Shown here: piece after piece, positions 39,553 to 49,719 of the stretch
How the letters are laid out: every line of letters begins with the position of its first letter
Position numbering within the stretch: position 1 is the stretch's first letter
NCBI RefSeq assembly: GCF_000372725.1
Contig: NW_005195301.1
Span: 906,312 to 970,311, forward strand
DNA: 64,000 nucleotides
Origin: Emiliania huxleyi CCMP1516
Taxonomy: Eukaryota > Haptophyta > Isochrysidales > Noelaerhabdaceae
Reading direction: 5' to 3'
Position numbers and translations under genes: made by a program
The notes under the pieces: model-generated
The model's input: only the letters and a program-made list of their open reading frames with translations
What the model was told of the DNA's origin: nothing
Databases searched by the model: none

Positions 39553-41285
39553 TCACCGGGATCGCGACCGCGTCGGGCACGGACACCGCGTCGAGGAGCT
39601 CTGAGACGCCGGCAGAGCCATAGGAAGACAGAGCAACGGCCGAACAGCCCAGACCGATCATCACCACGGAGAAGAAGACGCACAGCAGCTTTGTCGAGCA
39701 GAACTTGCCGAAGCGGAAGCCGGAGCGCGTCGAGGTCGGCTCCGTCTCCTGCACGGCGAGCAGAGCGCGCTGCACGGGCAAGGCAGTACGCGCCGAAGGC
39801 GTCGACGACGACGGCGGGGCGTCGCCGACAGACGCGTCGCCGGAGCCGACGCCAGCGAGGTCTTCCTTGTCGGCGTCCGTTCCGAGCAGAGCCGCGAACC
39901 CGTTGGGGTCGACGCGGCCGAACGGGGTGAGGTTCTTGGTGGTATTGGAGCGGTCGACCAGGTTGGACTCGCCCTTGCGCTCGATCTTGCGGAGCGGGGA
40001 GGGGGTCTTCCACTCGTCGATGCCCTGCGCGCGCGTGACGTGCGGCAGACGAGAGGTCACAGGGTCAATGTAAGTGCCCGCCTGTGGGACTCGCGTGTCC
40101 CCACAATACCCGCGTGTGCACAGAAGGGTGCTGATGGGAGGTGCTCACCGCCGGGGCGGGCTCCTCCTCTGGAAACTCCTTGGTCGAGACGCTCCAGTCG
40201 GCGTCGCCCTACGCATCGAACGCGGGACGGGGTCAGGGAGTGGGCCGGCAGACGCCGTCGTGCAGAATGCCAGGCGCTCGCCGCCGGGGCGGGCTCCTCC
40301 TCCGGAAAGTCCTTGATCGACGGCACCGGCGCGCCGCCGGCCTCCGCCGGCTTGAGGGCCATGGCGACCTTGGTGACTGGCTTGAGCGCCGGGTTCTTGA
40401 TGGCGCCGGTCTCGTCAACGCAGGCCTCCGCGCCAGACTCTGCCGCAGGGATGTCCTTCTTGAGGGCGCCGTCGGCGCCGGTGGGGGCCGTCGGTGGGCC
40501 GGTCGGGCGCGTAAACTTGGACCAGAAAACGGCGTTTGGGCTTGGCTCGTGGGCGGTGAACATGGCCTTGGCCTTGTCCGAGTCGACCGCGCCCGCGTCG
40601 GGCACCTTTTCCGCGGCCGGGTCCTTCTTGAGGACGCCCTCCGGGCCAGACTTTGCCACGGAGATGTTGACGTTCTTGATGCCGCACGCCTGTGGGCGAA
40701 GAGAGTACGCGCAGGCTTTCGGAGACGGGAGAGGGATGATCACAATCTTGGCGTGCGCACGCGCACCTTGGCTCCGAGGAGCGACGGCGACACCGACGCG
40801 GAGATGACGAGCGTGATGCGGCCGTCGTCAGCCGGCACGATTCCGACCTTCGCGAAGGACTTCATCGGCGACAACTCGCCCGCGACGTTGCCGCCGCCCG
40901 CGTCAACGCCGTCCTTGAGCGGGCCGGGCTCGCCCTCGGACGGGACGTTGCCGGTGCCGGTGCTGGCGGTGCCGGTGCCGCCGGTGCCGGTGTCGATGCC
41001 ATCGTTGAGCGAGACGGGCTCGGAGGGGATGCCGACGGCGTTGCCTCCGCCAGAGTCGATGACGGTCGTGTTGTCCGCCAGAGACGCCTGTCAGCCACAG
41101 AACGCGAGAGGGTAGTCTTGCAGGGAAGACGCAGCGTTGCGTGCGTTGCAGCGGCGCGCGCGTGCATACCCCTCACCCAGCCACTGCAAATTAACGCACA
41201 CCTGCTTGTCAGCAAGCGGCGGCGGAGGAGAGAGCTTGAGCACGAGCTTGTCACCGGCGGCCGGCGCGAACTCGAGTTTGAGCAT
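39515..41285 (-). CDS. Single-pass membrane protein, five exons, unknown family
   Basis: Exon 1 from ATG 41285: MLKLEFAPAAGDKLVLKLSP (it may be preceded by another exon ending CTGCAG). Exon 2 (about 41090-40765): SLADNTTVIDSGGGNAVG to ISASVSPSLLGAKV. Exon 3 (about 40690-40300): ACGIKNVNISVAKSGPEG ... IKDFPEEEPAPA. Exon 4 (about 40207-40155): GDADWSVSTKEFPEEEPA. Exon 5: GIDEWKTPSPLRKIERKGES, an Asp/Ser-rich linker, then one transmembrane helix (LLCVFFSVVMIGLGCSAVAL). The order suggests a type II or tail-proximal membrane protein with an acidic Pro/Gly-rich region. Exon 3 and exon 4 ends are near-copies (FPEEEPAPA), so exon 4 arose by duplication. The stop lies inside a dispersed repeat. Confidence 0.6.
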
Positions 41286-41613
41286 GTTGATCGAACGAAT
41301 TCCTGCAGAGAGGCAAGAAGGTGGGGCCGCCGGCACGCTCGCTCGCGTCCTCGGCGCTCGGACTGGAGCCGGGCGGCGATTGGCGAGCAAGCGAGAGCGG
41401 GTCGCTCTCTTGCCAGAAGAGAGGGAGGGCGGTCGCGCGGGACAAGGGTGGGGAATGGGCAGCAGCGGACGCGTCTCGCGCCCTCCTCAATGGCAGCGGC
41501 TGTACCTGCGAGCGGGAGTAGGCAGGCGGTGCGAGGCCGAAGGGGGACAGAGCTCGCGCCGCGAGCAGAGGCGTTGACCGAGATGTGCATACATCTTCGA
41601 GTCACCGTTCACA

Positions 41614-41708
41614 GCCTTGTTATTGAGAAGAAAATACCTCCTATGGCGCTGTGCGCTGGCCTGTGAGAGGTTGAGGTGCGAGCCCTGGAGGCCCTGGGGA
41701 TGGGGGGG
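41614..41708 (+). repeat. TATTGAGAAGAAAATAYCTCC dispersed repeat, copy 1
   Basis: TTGTTATTGAGAAGAAAATA, CTCCTATGGCGCTGTGCGCT and GTGAGAGGTTGAGGTGCGAG, then CCCTGGAGGCCCTGGGGA. Copy 2 at 46459-46555 is nearly identical. Short, non-coding and dispersed; possibly a SINE, but no tail is obvious. Confidence 0.7.
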
Positions 41709-41978
41709 GACTACCCGCGGGCTTAGAAGGCCCGCGCGCAGGGGGGTGGGGCATTGAGACCGGTCATGAATGAGTGCGCGACACGCATGTTGCGAGCAGC
41801 GTTCACACCAGTGGCAGCCGCACAGCTGTGACAGCGATGGGCTCGCCCTCACTGGCCCTCAGTCACTTGAGTGCTGCGGCTTGTGTGAGCGACACTGCTC
41901 GGCGACTGCCGGGGCACACTGTGAGACGTGGGTGTGAGGTAAAAAAGCACGCTACCAGCGAGCGGATGCTATGCCAAC

Positions 41979-42150
41979 CCTACTGTCTGAATTCGCGGAG
42001 CGAAGAAAATTTTATACGGAATACGTCCATTTTTGGAGCTTGGAATACGGCGTATTCCATGGAATACGTGGAATACGGGTGGAATACGGGTGGAATACAG
42101 GCCTCTGGGAGGTCATTTGGAATACGTGGAAAACGTATTCAGACAGTAGG
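41979..42150. mobile_element. 172-bp MITE-like element with 8-bp target-site duplication
   Basis: Terminal inverted repeats CCTACTGTCTGAAT and ATTCAGACAGTAGG, 14 bp and perfect, are flanked by ATGCCAAC on both sides (41971-41978 and 42151-42158). The interior has GGAATACG-type direct repeats (42030-42095) and no ORF. An 8-bp duplication is typical of the hAT class; the TIR sequence itself I do not recognise. Confidence 0.85.
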
Positions 42151-42221
42151 ATGCCAACTGTGCAGAGTGTGTGAGCAGCAGAGGAGCTGCTCTCCAGGCT
42201 TCATATGATGTAACATACTTG

Positions 42222-42240
42222 ACCCCCCCCCCCCCCCCTC
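42222..42240. repeat. C homopolymer
   Basis: About 18 C followed by TCGGCCTCGTCTTTTCGTGG, similar to the C run plus TCGTCTTTTCGTG at about 27200. Confidence 0.7.
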
Positions 42241-42431
42241 GGCCTCGTCTTTTCGTGGGTAAACGAGCGTGTATCGCGCGCCTTGCGGGGGGGGCGCGGA
42301 AAAGAGGAACCTCTTGGCGTCATCGCCATGGTGCTGCAAGCAGCGCCGGGCAACGACGACTTACCGCCTCCCGGTCCCCCTCGGCACACCTCCGCTGCTT
42401 AATGTTTGACGACTCGAACCCGTGAAGCTTC

Positions 42432-42459
42432 CCCGTGCGCGGGTTACCCCGCACACGGG
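42432..42459. other. Hairpin at the end of the retroelement remnant
   Basis: CCCGTGCGCGGG, a short loop, then CCCGCACACGGG: a 12-bp stem with one mismatch. It lies downstream (minus strand) of the RNase H coding remnant and could mark its 3' UTR. Confidence 0.5.
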
Positions 42460-42499
42460 TCAGCCTGCCAGCCACGTATCCACGCAAGCGTGGTCCGCG

Positions 42500-44420
42500 C
42501 GCATGGCATACAGGCGTTCGCCAGACAGCGCAGAGGCTAGGCGACCGGGGAAGGACTAGCTCAAGGGCAACACAGCGTCACCAGCCGTTGGCGCGCAGAA
42601 CGAGTCTGCGGCCCCCGGTTGGGACGAGTGCGCGACGCGGACGAACCGCTCAATGTGGCCGGCAGCTCGCGCTGCCGGCGGGGTTGGTTGGGGAGAACCG
42701 GCACGGGGAAAGCCGGCCTCCCCGGAGGGTTCGCCCCCTGGAGGGGCCCCAAAGGGCCCCCCGGGGGGGGCGGGGCCCCCCGCCCCGAGGGGCGGGGGCA
42801 GGTTCGTCGCTTAGCGCGATGGAGTCAACCCTTGTTGCCAAGTCGGCGAGCGTGTTGTGTATCGAGAGCGAGACCATAGCAGATGCGAGAGCGGCGTCGT
42901 CCGGGGAGAGTGGTGGTGGGGGAGGGTCAACATCGAGGGCAATTACGCATCGTGCTCCCCGCTCGCCTGCTCGCTCGGCACATACTCGGACCATATCGTT
43001 CGAACTCGGGGGGAACGGCGAGGGTTAGCGACGGGTGCGGCTTTAGGGTCGGTGGCGGGCGAGGGGTGGCTGTCAGGGCTGGCTGGGGCTGTAGCCGTTG
43101 GTGTAGCAGGTCCACCGTTGGCGTCGCTATCATCATTTCTCTCCGAGTCCTGGGCGCTGCCTGTTGCTCCGTGTCCACTGGTACTGCTGTCGCTTCCCTC
43201 CGCGTTGCTTTCCTCGTCGGGAGTGTCCGTCGGGATGGTGTCGTCCGCCCACTCGGCAGCGTTTGAGCCTCTGTCGCCCTGCCTGCCGCGAGCTGCTAGC
43301 TCGTCGACGTAGTCGTTCCATTTGTTGCCGCTGTGACCCGCCACATGCCTCCACGTCACGGTGTGATTGGCGCGAAGGCGTCGCCAGAGGGAACGAAGGC
43401 GCTCCGCTAGCCGTCTGTTCGTTTTGGGGGTCACCCGTCCCATCATGCATGCCGCCGCGTACTCGCTATCGGTCCGCACTACTCCGCGTGATCCCGCTTG
43501 TTGCGGTGACGAGGATAGGAGAGCCCGGAGGAGCTCGGCTAGGGCGGTTAGTTCCGCCGTGTTGTTGGTATGCTTTCGCGCGCCGAGGTAGGCTGGGTGT
43601 GCGCCGCCGAAGTGACAACTGGCCCGTAGCCCTCGCTCGTCAGCGACGCGCCCTCATCGCCGATGGCGTCGCCCCCGATGAGTACTGCATAGGCCCACCC
43701 TGCTTTCCCTAGGTCCTCCGACCCGTCTGTGTATGCCACCCAGTCGGGCGGGCGTCGTTGCGCCTGCTCTGCCAGTTGCTGCTGTGGGCGAAGAACGACC
43801 CCTGGTGCCTCTACCATTAGTCTCAGCTTGACCCGGCATGCCCCCCCTTCACCCTGAGGCGCTACACAGAGGAGTGCGACTGTGCTCACCGCGCAGCCGT
43901 TTGCCGCCACCCCTCGGACAGATTTGAGCGTCTCGGGGAGCGCGCACTCGCCTTCGCTGGAAAAGAAACCTGAGGCGAGCCACTCCGTCTCCCACTCCGC
44001 AACGGGCCCCTCCCCTGGCGACGGCTGCCAGCCCGGGATTCGGAGGCGGATCGCCTTTTCCTCGTCGATAGCTCGGCGGCGGGTGTGCGTGGGCGTAAGT
44101 CCGGATTAGAGCTCGGCGCGCCTCGTTGTAGATCGTGTCAACTCGCACGTCCGGCGTGTCGTCCGGCGCAAGGAGGGCGTTCCGGTGGCGCCGTCGTACG
44201 ATGCCTGCAAGTGTCTCAACTATGATAACGCGAGTCGGCGTCGCCCCAATGCGTCCCTCAGCCATCTGTCCTCTACCTCATCGAGGTAATGGGCCCGCGT
44301 CAACTTGTTCTGCAGCACGTTCGCCGCCCCCCAGAGGATCTCGCCGACCCCCTTCCCAAACCCACCGAACGACTCGAACAGGAAAAGAATTTTAGAACCA
44401 AGGCGGTCGCACGACACGAT
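42500..44420 (-). mobile_element. Retroelement remnant with RNase H domain, broken
   Basis: Minus-strand coding remains of a retroelement. An RNase H domain is clear from VAYTDGSEDLGKAGWAY, HTNNTAELTALAELL, VRTDSEYAA and WRHVAGHSGNKWNDYVDELA, which carry the D, E, D and H/D catalytic set. Upstream remains (NKLTRAHYLDEVEDRWLRDA) and an acidic Ser/Asp-rich tail flank it. The element is broken in at least one place and no reverse transcriptase is visible, so the class (LINE or LTR) is not settled. The GC-rich 3' part (42660-42800) is probably its untranslated tail. Confidence 0.6.
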
Positions 44421-44660
44421 TCACGCGACAGGCGAGGCGCGGGCGACGGCTTCCTCAGAAGCCGTCGCCCGCACCACAGGAGCAGAATTTTATCATTGAA
44501 TCCCTCGCACGACACTAGGCACGGGGGACTGGCGCGCCTGAAAAGAATTTTACAACCCAACTCCCTCGCACGACACTAGGCACGGGACTGGCGCGCCTGA
44601 AAAGAGAATTTTACAACCCAACTCCCTCGCACGACACTGGGCACGGGACTGGCGCGCACT
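44380..44660 (-). repeat. Hairpin module and 67-bp tandem repeats
   Basis: Minus strand: three units of CACGACACTRGGCACGGG / GAATTTTACAACCCAACTCC (about 67 bp, 44490-44655). Then the hairpin GGCGACGGCTTCCTCAGAAG / CCGTCGCC (44440-44471) and GGCGGTCGCACGACACGATT. Read in reverse, each unit gives GTCGTGCGA followed by TAAAATTCTTTTC, the same elements that stand before RCC1-E. Possibly a promoter array for the retroelement remnant. Confidence 0.6.
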
Positions 44661-44673
44661 TTGACACCACGGA

Positions 44674-46236
44674 TTAAAACAAAGGAGGAAGCTCATGGAC
44701 ATCAGGCTCTGTCGGCGCAAAGAAGGATCGCACGAACTCGCGTGACGTTGCGGCAGCGAGCGGAGCGCTACGTTGCTCCAGCTCGAGCAGCCGCAGCTCG
44801 GCTGCGGCGTCCGCGGCGCCGTCAGGCGGCGCGGCGCCAGCATCGGCTATGCGGTAACCGTAGAACTGGTGCATGCGATTGACGATGCGCGTCTCGAGCA
44901 CGGGCTGCATCCCTCGCCGCGATGCGCCCGTGCCCGGCTCAGCCCACGTGCCGCCCGGAAAGCGCTTGCCGCGGAGCAGAACGAGCGCCCCCATTGGCAG
45001 CGTGCGGGCGAGGTGAGCCTCAAGCGCCTCCATGAAGGGCGTGTCCAGGGCAAGGGAGTAGCAGAAGCACTGCGTGCCCTCACACAGCGCGGCGTGATCG
45101 AGCATGCTCCCACAGCTGAGCTCGATGCTCCGGGCGCGCGCTGGGGAGAGGACCTGCCGCTCGGCCGCCTGGGCGAGCGCAGCCGTCGCCTGCGCGTGCC
45201 GGGTGGCGGACAGCTCCACACCTGCCAACCGTCTCGCGGGCGTCAGCAGCGCCAGCTGCAGGAGGAGCTTGCCGTTGCCAGAGCCGAGGTCGCAGATTAC
45301 GACGTCCTCCTCCGCAGCGCCTACCACCGGCCGCATCTCCCCAAACAGATGCGCCACCAGCTCGCCCTCGGTGTCTCCATAGACGTGCGCCCCTTCGCCG
45401 CCGTGCTCCTTGGAGCTCAGCAGCGCCAGTTCCGCGCTGCCCAGCCCACTAAAGTTTGTAGCCGTCGGCCCCAGCGCCTCGTAGATCTCTTCGAGCATAC
45501 ACAAGCGCTCGTCGATGGGCGACGAGTAAGCAGCCGTGTCCGTGGGCTCGCACGATTCCGACAGCCGCAGCGGCTCCGCCTCCCAGTCGTAGACGACGTC
45601 TTCCTCCTCGCCACCGCGCTCGTAGCTCCCATGCGCTTGGCAGAAAACGACCGCGGCGTATCGAGCTCCAGAGGCCGCGTCCAACGGTGACACCGCGTGA
45701 GGGCAGCGGTCATCGGAGAAGAAGAGCACCAGCCGATCTCGGATGGGCGCGATGTCCGCGAGTGCGCCTTCGACAGCGACCACGTCTGGATCTGCGCCCG
45801 CTTCATCGCACGCAAGCGCCTCGGTCCCGCTGCTCGATTTGTATATGCGCAGGCGACCGCTGTTGGAAGCCGCGTCCCAGCTATCTTCCTGGAGGTAGTA
45901 GACGACAGAGAGCCGCCCGGGATGTCGACCTGGGAGGTCGACGTGCTTGCCTTGGCCGCCTCCGGCCCTCAAGCACGACAGAGCACACGATGAGAGCGAA
46001 ATTCCCGCCAGCTCATCCGCTCCGCACTTGCCAAGACTAGCGACGAGCGTGCTGAGCTTCGAAGTCAGCACCTCGAAGCCGCTGGGCGAGGCGGTGGAGC
46101 GCCCTATGTTGAGGCAGCGCTCCCGAAGGAGGGTGGCCGCACGATCACCGAGAAAGCCGTCCAGCACAGCGTAGCTGCATTCCGTCAGATCGCTCGCAAC
46201 TTGGCGCAGGCAGGCATCGTCATGCACGTCCACCAT
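44674..46236 (-). CDS. Fusion of an EGLN-like 2OG-Fe(II) oxygenase and a DOT1-like methyltransferase
   Basis: A 520-codon intronless gene from ATG 46236. Residues 10-200 match prolyl-4-hydroxylase/EGLN folds: YAVLDGFLG at the start, KHVDLPG (Fe ligands H98, D100), RLSVVYYLQEDSW, then RLVLFFSDDRCPHAVSP (H180) and GARYAAVVF (2OG-binding Arg192). Residues 260-450 match DOT1-type or related class I methyltransferases: VYGDTEGELVAHLFGEM, motif I VICDLGSGNGKLLLQLALL (316-323), GVELSATRHAQA (acidic end of motif II). The C-terminal 70 residues are less conserved. I do not know a characterised protein with this order. A role in sequential hydroxylation and methylation of a protein target, for example a histone or ribosomal protein, is inference only. 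Confidence 0.75.
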   Translation of the reverse strand: MVDVHDDACLRQVASDLTECSYAVLDGFLGDRAATLLRERCLNIGRSTASPSGFEVLTSKLSTLVASLGKCGADELAGISLSSCALSCLRAGGGQGKHVDLPGRHPGRLSVVYYLQEDSWDAASNSGRLRIYKSSSGTEALACDEAGADPDVVAVEGALADIAPIRDRLVLFFSDDRCPHAVSPLDAASGARYAAVVFCQAHGSYERGGEEEDVVYDWEAEPLRLSESCEPTDTAAYSSPIDERLCMLEEIYEALGPTATNFSGLGSAELALLSSKEHGGEGAHVYGDTEGELVAHLFGEMRPVVGAAEEDVVICDLGSGNGKLLLQLALLTPARRLAGVELSATRHAQATAALAQAAERQVLSPARARSIELSCGSMLDHAALCEGTQCFCYSLALDTPFMEALEAHLARTLPMGALVLLRGKRFPGGTWAEPGTGASRRGMQPVLETRIVNRMHQFYGYRIADAGAAPPDGAADAAAELRLLELEQRSAPLAAATSREFVRSFFAPTEPDVHELPPLF

Positions 46237-46350
46237 GGTGCTGCACTTCCATCAACGAAGCCATGCTAGCAGAGCAGGTCTGTACTGAGCCGCACACAGT
46301 GGCCGCGTTGGGTACCCGGGTAGCGTTCACAGCCTCTAGAGGTTGTCGGG

Positions 46351-46555
46351 TGTGACCCCTGCGTCCCCCGAGACCTAGCGCGGGTGGGTTGGAGGGGGGC
46401 TCGCTGCAGGGAAGGGCTGTGTAAGAAGCCGATCCCCGTAGTCCGCCAAACTCCTCCCTTGTTATTGAGAAGAAAATATCTCCTATGGCGCTGTGCGCTG
46501 GCTGTGAGAGGTTGAGGTGCGAGCCCTGGAGGCCCTGGGGATGGGGTGAGACTAT
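46351..46555 (+). repeat. Composite of two dispersed repeats
   Basis: 46351-46405 matches module two of the 36.6-kb repeat; 46459-46555 is the second copy of the 41.6-kb repeat. Both lie at the 5' flank of the oxygenase/methyltransferase gene. Confidence 0.65.
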
Positions 46556-47790
46556 GGTTGGCCTTGTGGGCGGCGGCCTCGGCTGTCGCCTCGGCTCCAC
46601 CTTGGGTAGTGGCCTCGGCTGTCGCCTCGGCCTCTTGTGTGACAGCCTCGGCTGGCGCCTCGGCAGCCAGGTCGGGGGCTGCGCCCCCTTCCCCCGGGCC
46701 CCCCCACGGTCGGCGCCCCGGAGGAGAGGTCCGACAGGAGGCGTCGGCGTCGGCCCGCAGCCGATGGCAGGATGAAGGACGCAAGGGGCAGCAGACGGCA
46801 ACGGAGTCGGGCGGCGACCGGTAGACTCGACCGAAGCACACCCCCCCAACACGAGATGGTCCGCATCGCCGGCACCTTTGTTTTGGGCTGGGGCAGGGTG
46901 GGAGATTTGAATTTGAAGTTGAATTTGAAGTTGAGTTGCGCCGTGTCTCGGCGCCGGCGATGAAGTTGTTGATGAAGTGAAAATCCAGAGGACTCCGTGT
47001 AGGCTCGGGACAGACCACTCGGTGCTGACGCGAGGTGGCGGCCCGGAGATGTCACAGGCGCCGCTGGTGACGAGCTCGGCGGTGTGCGGTCGTTGACGTC
47101 GCTCGTCTCGCGCCTCTTGTCGGGCGGGGTAGATGGTGACGGCGATGTGGAGCCGAGCAGGGACACGTGATCCGCGGCGATATCCGGGACGTCATCGGCC
47201 CGCTCGAAGGCAGAACCCTCGAGATTTGACGCGAATTCGGATGTCTCGAAGAGGATGCGCTCGGCCTCGATGAGCCACGAAGGTTCGGTGCAATCCTCGG
47301 AAGGGCGAGGGATGGCGACGCCAGAGGAGTGCTCGATCTCATCGAAGCCGGCGGCGGCTAGCTGAGCGGCGATGGCGGTAACGTCTTCCTCTGTCTCAAG
47401 CGAGTTGTCGTTCAAACTGATCTCGATTGAGCCGGCAAAACGGCTCGTCGAAAGCTCGCCCCCCTCGTGGGAAGCTTCTCCCCGGGGTGCCATGTGGACA
47501 TCACAGACGGAGCTTTTGATGGAGCGTTGGTGCGACTCAGATCCGAAGGCGACCCAAGTCTTGACGCGAGCCACGCAAGCCGCCGCGAGAGCGCAAGAGG
47601 CAGTGTACCCTTTGCATGCGTAGGCTGTGAGAAAGCGGGCGGCGATGAGCAGGCCGCGGACAAAATTGATGGTGACGACAAAGATGGCGGTGGCGATTGG
47701 GAGGGTGACAGCGTTGCTGCCGTGCAGCATCAGAAATTCACGGTTGATCCAGAGCATAGCGGCGGCGCCGGCGTATGTCACGAAGTCCAT
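46552..47790 (-). CDS. Putative two-helix membrane protein, uncertain ends
   Basis: Frame from ATG 47790 (MDFVTYAGAAAMLWINREFL); the frame is open further upstream to a CTGCAG acceptor at about 47802, so an upstream exon is likely. Two hydrophobic segments lie in the first 60 residues (GAAAMLWINREFLM, LPIATAIFVVTINFVRGLLI). A hydrophilic Ser/Glu-rich domain follows (EISLNDNSLETEEDVTAIAA, DCTEPSWLIEAERILFETSE). The last 150 residues become Arg/Gly-rich low complexity where the frame enters dispersed repeats, and may not be translated. A 49-codon ATG frame at 48037-48186 (MADKPATPQRDDMATVALDT) could be the first exon, but I could not find a splice that keeps frame. Confidence 0.45.
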   Translation of the reverse strand: MDFVTYAGAAAMLWINREFLMLHGSNAVTLPIATAIFVVTINFVRGLLIAARFLTAYACKGYTASCALAAACVARVKTWVAFGSESHQRSIKSSVCDVHMAPRGEASHEGGELSTSRFAGSIEISLNDNSLETEEDVTAIAAQLAAAGFDEIEHSSGVAIPRPSEDCTEPSWLIEAERILFETSEFASNLEGSAFERADDVPDIAADHVSLLGSTSPSPSTPPDKRRETSDVNDRTPPSSSPAAPVTSPGRHLASAPSGLSRAYTESSGFSLHQQLHRRRRDTAQLNFKFNFKFKSPTLPQPKTKVPAMRTISCWGGVLRSSLPVAARLRCRLLPLASFILPSAAGRRRRLLSDLSSGAPTVGGPGGRGRSPRPGCRGASRGCHTRGRGDSRGHYPRWSRGDSRGRRPQGQP

Positions 47791-48471
47791 GAGCACGAGG
47801 ACTGCAGGGACGGGCGCGGTGGGTGCTGCTCACGTGTCCGTCGCACGAGCGGCGCTGCGGGTCGGCATGGCGAGCTGTGTGGTCGTTGCGAGGAGAGGCT
47901 ATGGAGCGCTTCAGCCTGGCGCGGAAGAGCCGCCAAGAAAGAGAAAAAACACAAAAAAACGCAAAATGATCCCTCCCGCGCGTCGGTTCCCCATCCCCAG
48001 ACATGGTGTCGGTATGGGGAGTGGGTGCGGGAGGGTTCAATCAGTTGTTACGTAGACCGCGCCAGGCTGGTGTGAAGTGGCCCGTCCAAGGACCTGATCT
48101 GCTGTAGGCTCTTCGTCGAGTAAGACGGTGTCGAGTGCGACGGTGGCCATGTCATCGCGCTGGGGCGTGGCGGGTTTGTCCGCCATGGCCTGGTGGGCGG
48201 TTTGCACCTCACCGGAGGAACCACGTTTGAGCGCGGAGGCTCAGAGCCGGAGGGTGGTTGGCTCTATGTAGGACTGTAAAGGATCAAAGCACTGCTTCAC
48301 GCGAACGCTCGCAAGGGACGTAGGACCGTGACAAGATTGAGCACAAGGAAGCTCGAGTATTGACATTGGGGGCACGGCGCAGGATGCGCCGTGCTAGTAC
48401 ACTGTGTGTTGTAGTGTGTGGAGGGTGGCACAGGCGTCCGAATTCAGACGGCCCCTCCGCCGACTTCTCCG

Positions 48472-48655
48472 CCGCCGCACCGCGCCGCTCCCTCGCCAGA
48501 CACGCCGCCGCCCGCCCGCCTCCGCGACCTCCCCACGGAGCTCCTCGTGCGCCCCATCTCTCGCCTCGACGGCGGCCCCCTCGACATCGCTCCTCACTCG
48601 CGCTGGAGGGCATCCGCTTGTGGGCGCAAGAGCGCGGCTTCGAGCTGCCCGCGCA
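48472..48655 (+). pseudogene. Truncated F-box/RCC1 5' fragment
   Basis: The N-terminal quarter of the RCC1 family: RLRDLPTELLVRPISRLDGG corresponds to LLDLPTELLVRALSHCDP, and EGIRLWAQERGFELP follows after a deletion that removes the VSLLFHASL helix. It is cut off at CCCGCGC by the (ATTG)n tail of a SINE-like repeat. No start codon and no blades, so non-functional. Confidence 0.8.
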
Positions 48656-48722
48656 TTGATTGATTGATTGAATGATAGGAAGGCGAAACACACAGTCCGA
48701 CCAACGACTGCACACGAACACC
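48656..48722 (-). mobile_element. SINE-like repeat, 3' end, inserted in the RCC1 fragment
   Basis: Minus strand: CAGTCGTTGGTCGGACTGTG then TTTCGCCTTCCTATCATTCA in a (ATCA)n tail, matching the 3' ends at 14.83 and 18.55 kb. The tail abuts the RCC1 coding fragment, so the insertion is younger than the gene copy. No target-site duplication was identified because the other side is in a different repeat. Confidence 0.6.
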
Positions 48723-48734
48723 GCAGCAAGGGAA

Positions 48735-48910
48735 AATAAAAAGATATGCCATGTCCGCCTTGCGTTGTTTCATAACATCGAAGGCTAAGCTCAAAATAAA
48801 AAGTCCGGCCTACAGCCGGGCAGTGGGTTTGGCCCTGGCATCAGCCGGGCATGTTGTTGATTTGGCCTTGGCATCAGCCCTGGCAGGCGGGCACGCGGGA
48901 CATGCACAGG
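48735..48910. repeat. Fragments of two dispersed repeats
   Basis: 48735-48805 is the 5' end of the 5.17-kb repeat (minus orientation). 48826-48905 is the TTTGGCCTTGGCATCAGCC repeat also found at 28838. Confidence 0.65.
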
Positions 48911-49194
48911 CGCCAAGGGGCGCAGAACCGACCTAACCCGTCGGAGGTGGGGGGAAGGGAGTACCGCCGGGTTCCCCTGCGTGAGCGCAAGAGTAACCCC
49001 GAGAGGGCTGAAGATGAGCGGTGCGCGCAGGGGTCGGCGTGACGGGGCGAGGGACGCGCCGCGCGGGGCGCCGCCTCACCGGCCCAAGTGGCGCAGGGCG
49101 AGGCGGCGAGAACCGAGCGAGCACGTCCTCGTGAGCCCCGTGGCTCCAACCAGGCCCTTCCTTTTTTTTGAGCAGGTGTGACGCCGCGCGAGCG

Positions 49195-49668
49195 ACGCTC
49201 CGAGATCGCCCGAGATGGCGCGGCGCGGCGGTGGGTGAGGTGGGGGGGGGGGGGGGGCGGCGTGGCGTGGAGCTCCGACATAGCGCGAGATCGCCCGAGA
49301 TCGCGCGGCGCGGCCCGAGATCGCCCGAGATCGCGCGGTTCTGCGGTCGGCGAGGTGGGTGGGTTGGGAGCGAGGGGGCGGAAGTGTTCAGTGCGGTAGA
49401 TTGGCGAGCTCGAGGCGCGTGAGCCGGACCTGTGAGCCGGACCACCCCCTCTTGTTATCTGCGTTGTTGAGCCAGGACTCAACATACTCGGGCTTGCAAT
49501 CCCAAACTGTCACTCCCCTTTCTCCCGGCCGGGGTGGGGCGCGCGCGGGGGCGGCGGGTGTGCGGCGGGTGTGAGGGATGTCCGTGAGCCCGAGAGCGAT
49601 ATGCCATGTCCGCCTTGCGTTTGTTTTCATAACATCGAAGGCTAAGCTCAAAAAATAAAAAGACGACG
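49195..49668 (-). repeat. Dispersed repeat, copy 2 of the 5.17-kb repeat
   Basis: Minus strand runs TTTTTTGAGCTTAGCCTTCG ... GGCATATCGCTCTCGGGCTC ... GAGTATGTTGAGTCCTGGCT ... TCCCAACCCACCCACCTCGC, then GATCTCGGGC decamers. Very similar to 5170-5545, with a 12-bp duplication (CACCCGCCGCAC) in this copy. A G run sits at about 49240-49256. Confidence 0.75.
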
Positions 49669-49719
49669 GCCGCGGCGTGCACGCGCCAAGGCGGCGCCTG
49701 AGTCCACGTGTGTGTGTAT

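Noticed and set aside
42660-42800. A structured RNA or riboswitch in the GC-rich palindromic stretch
   Set aside because: Runs of G and C pair by chance, it lies in the probable untranslated tail of a retroelement remnant, and no known RNA motif is visible.
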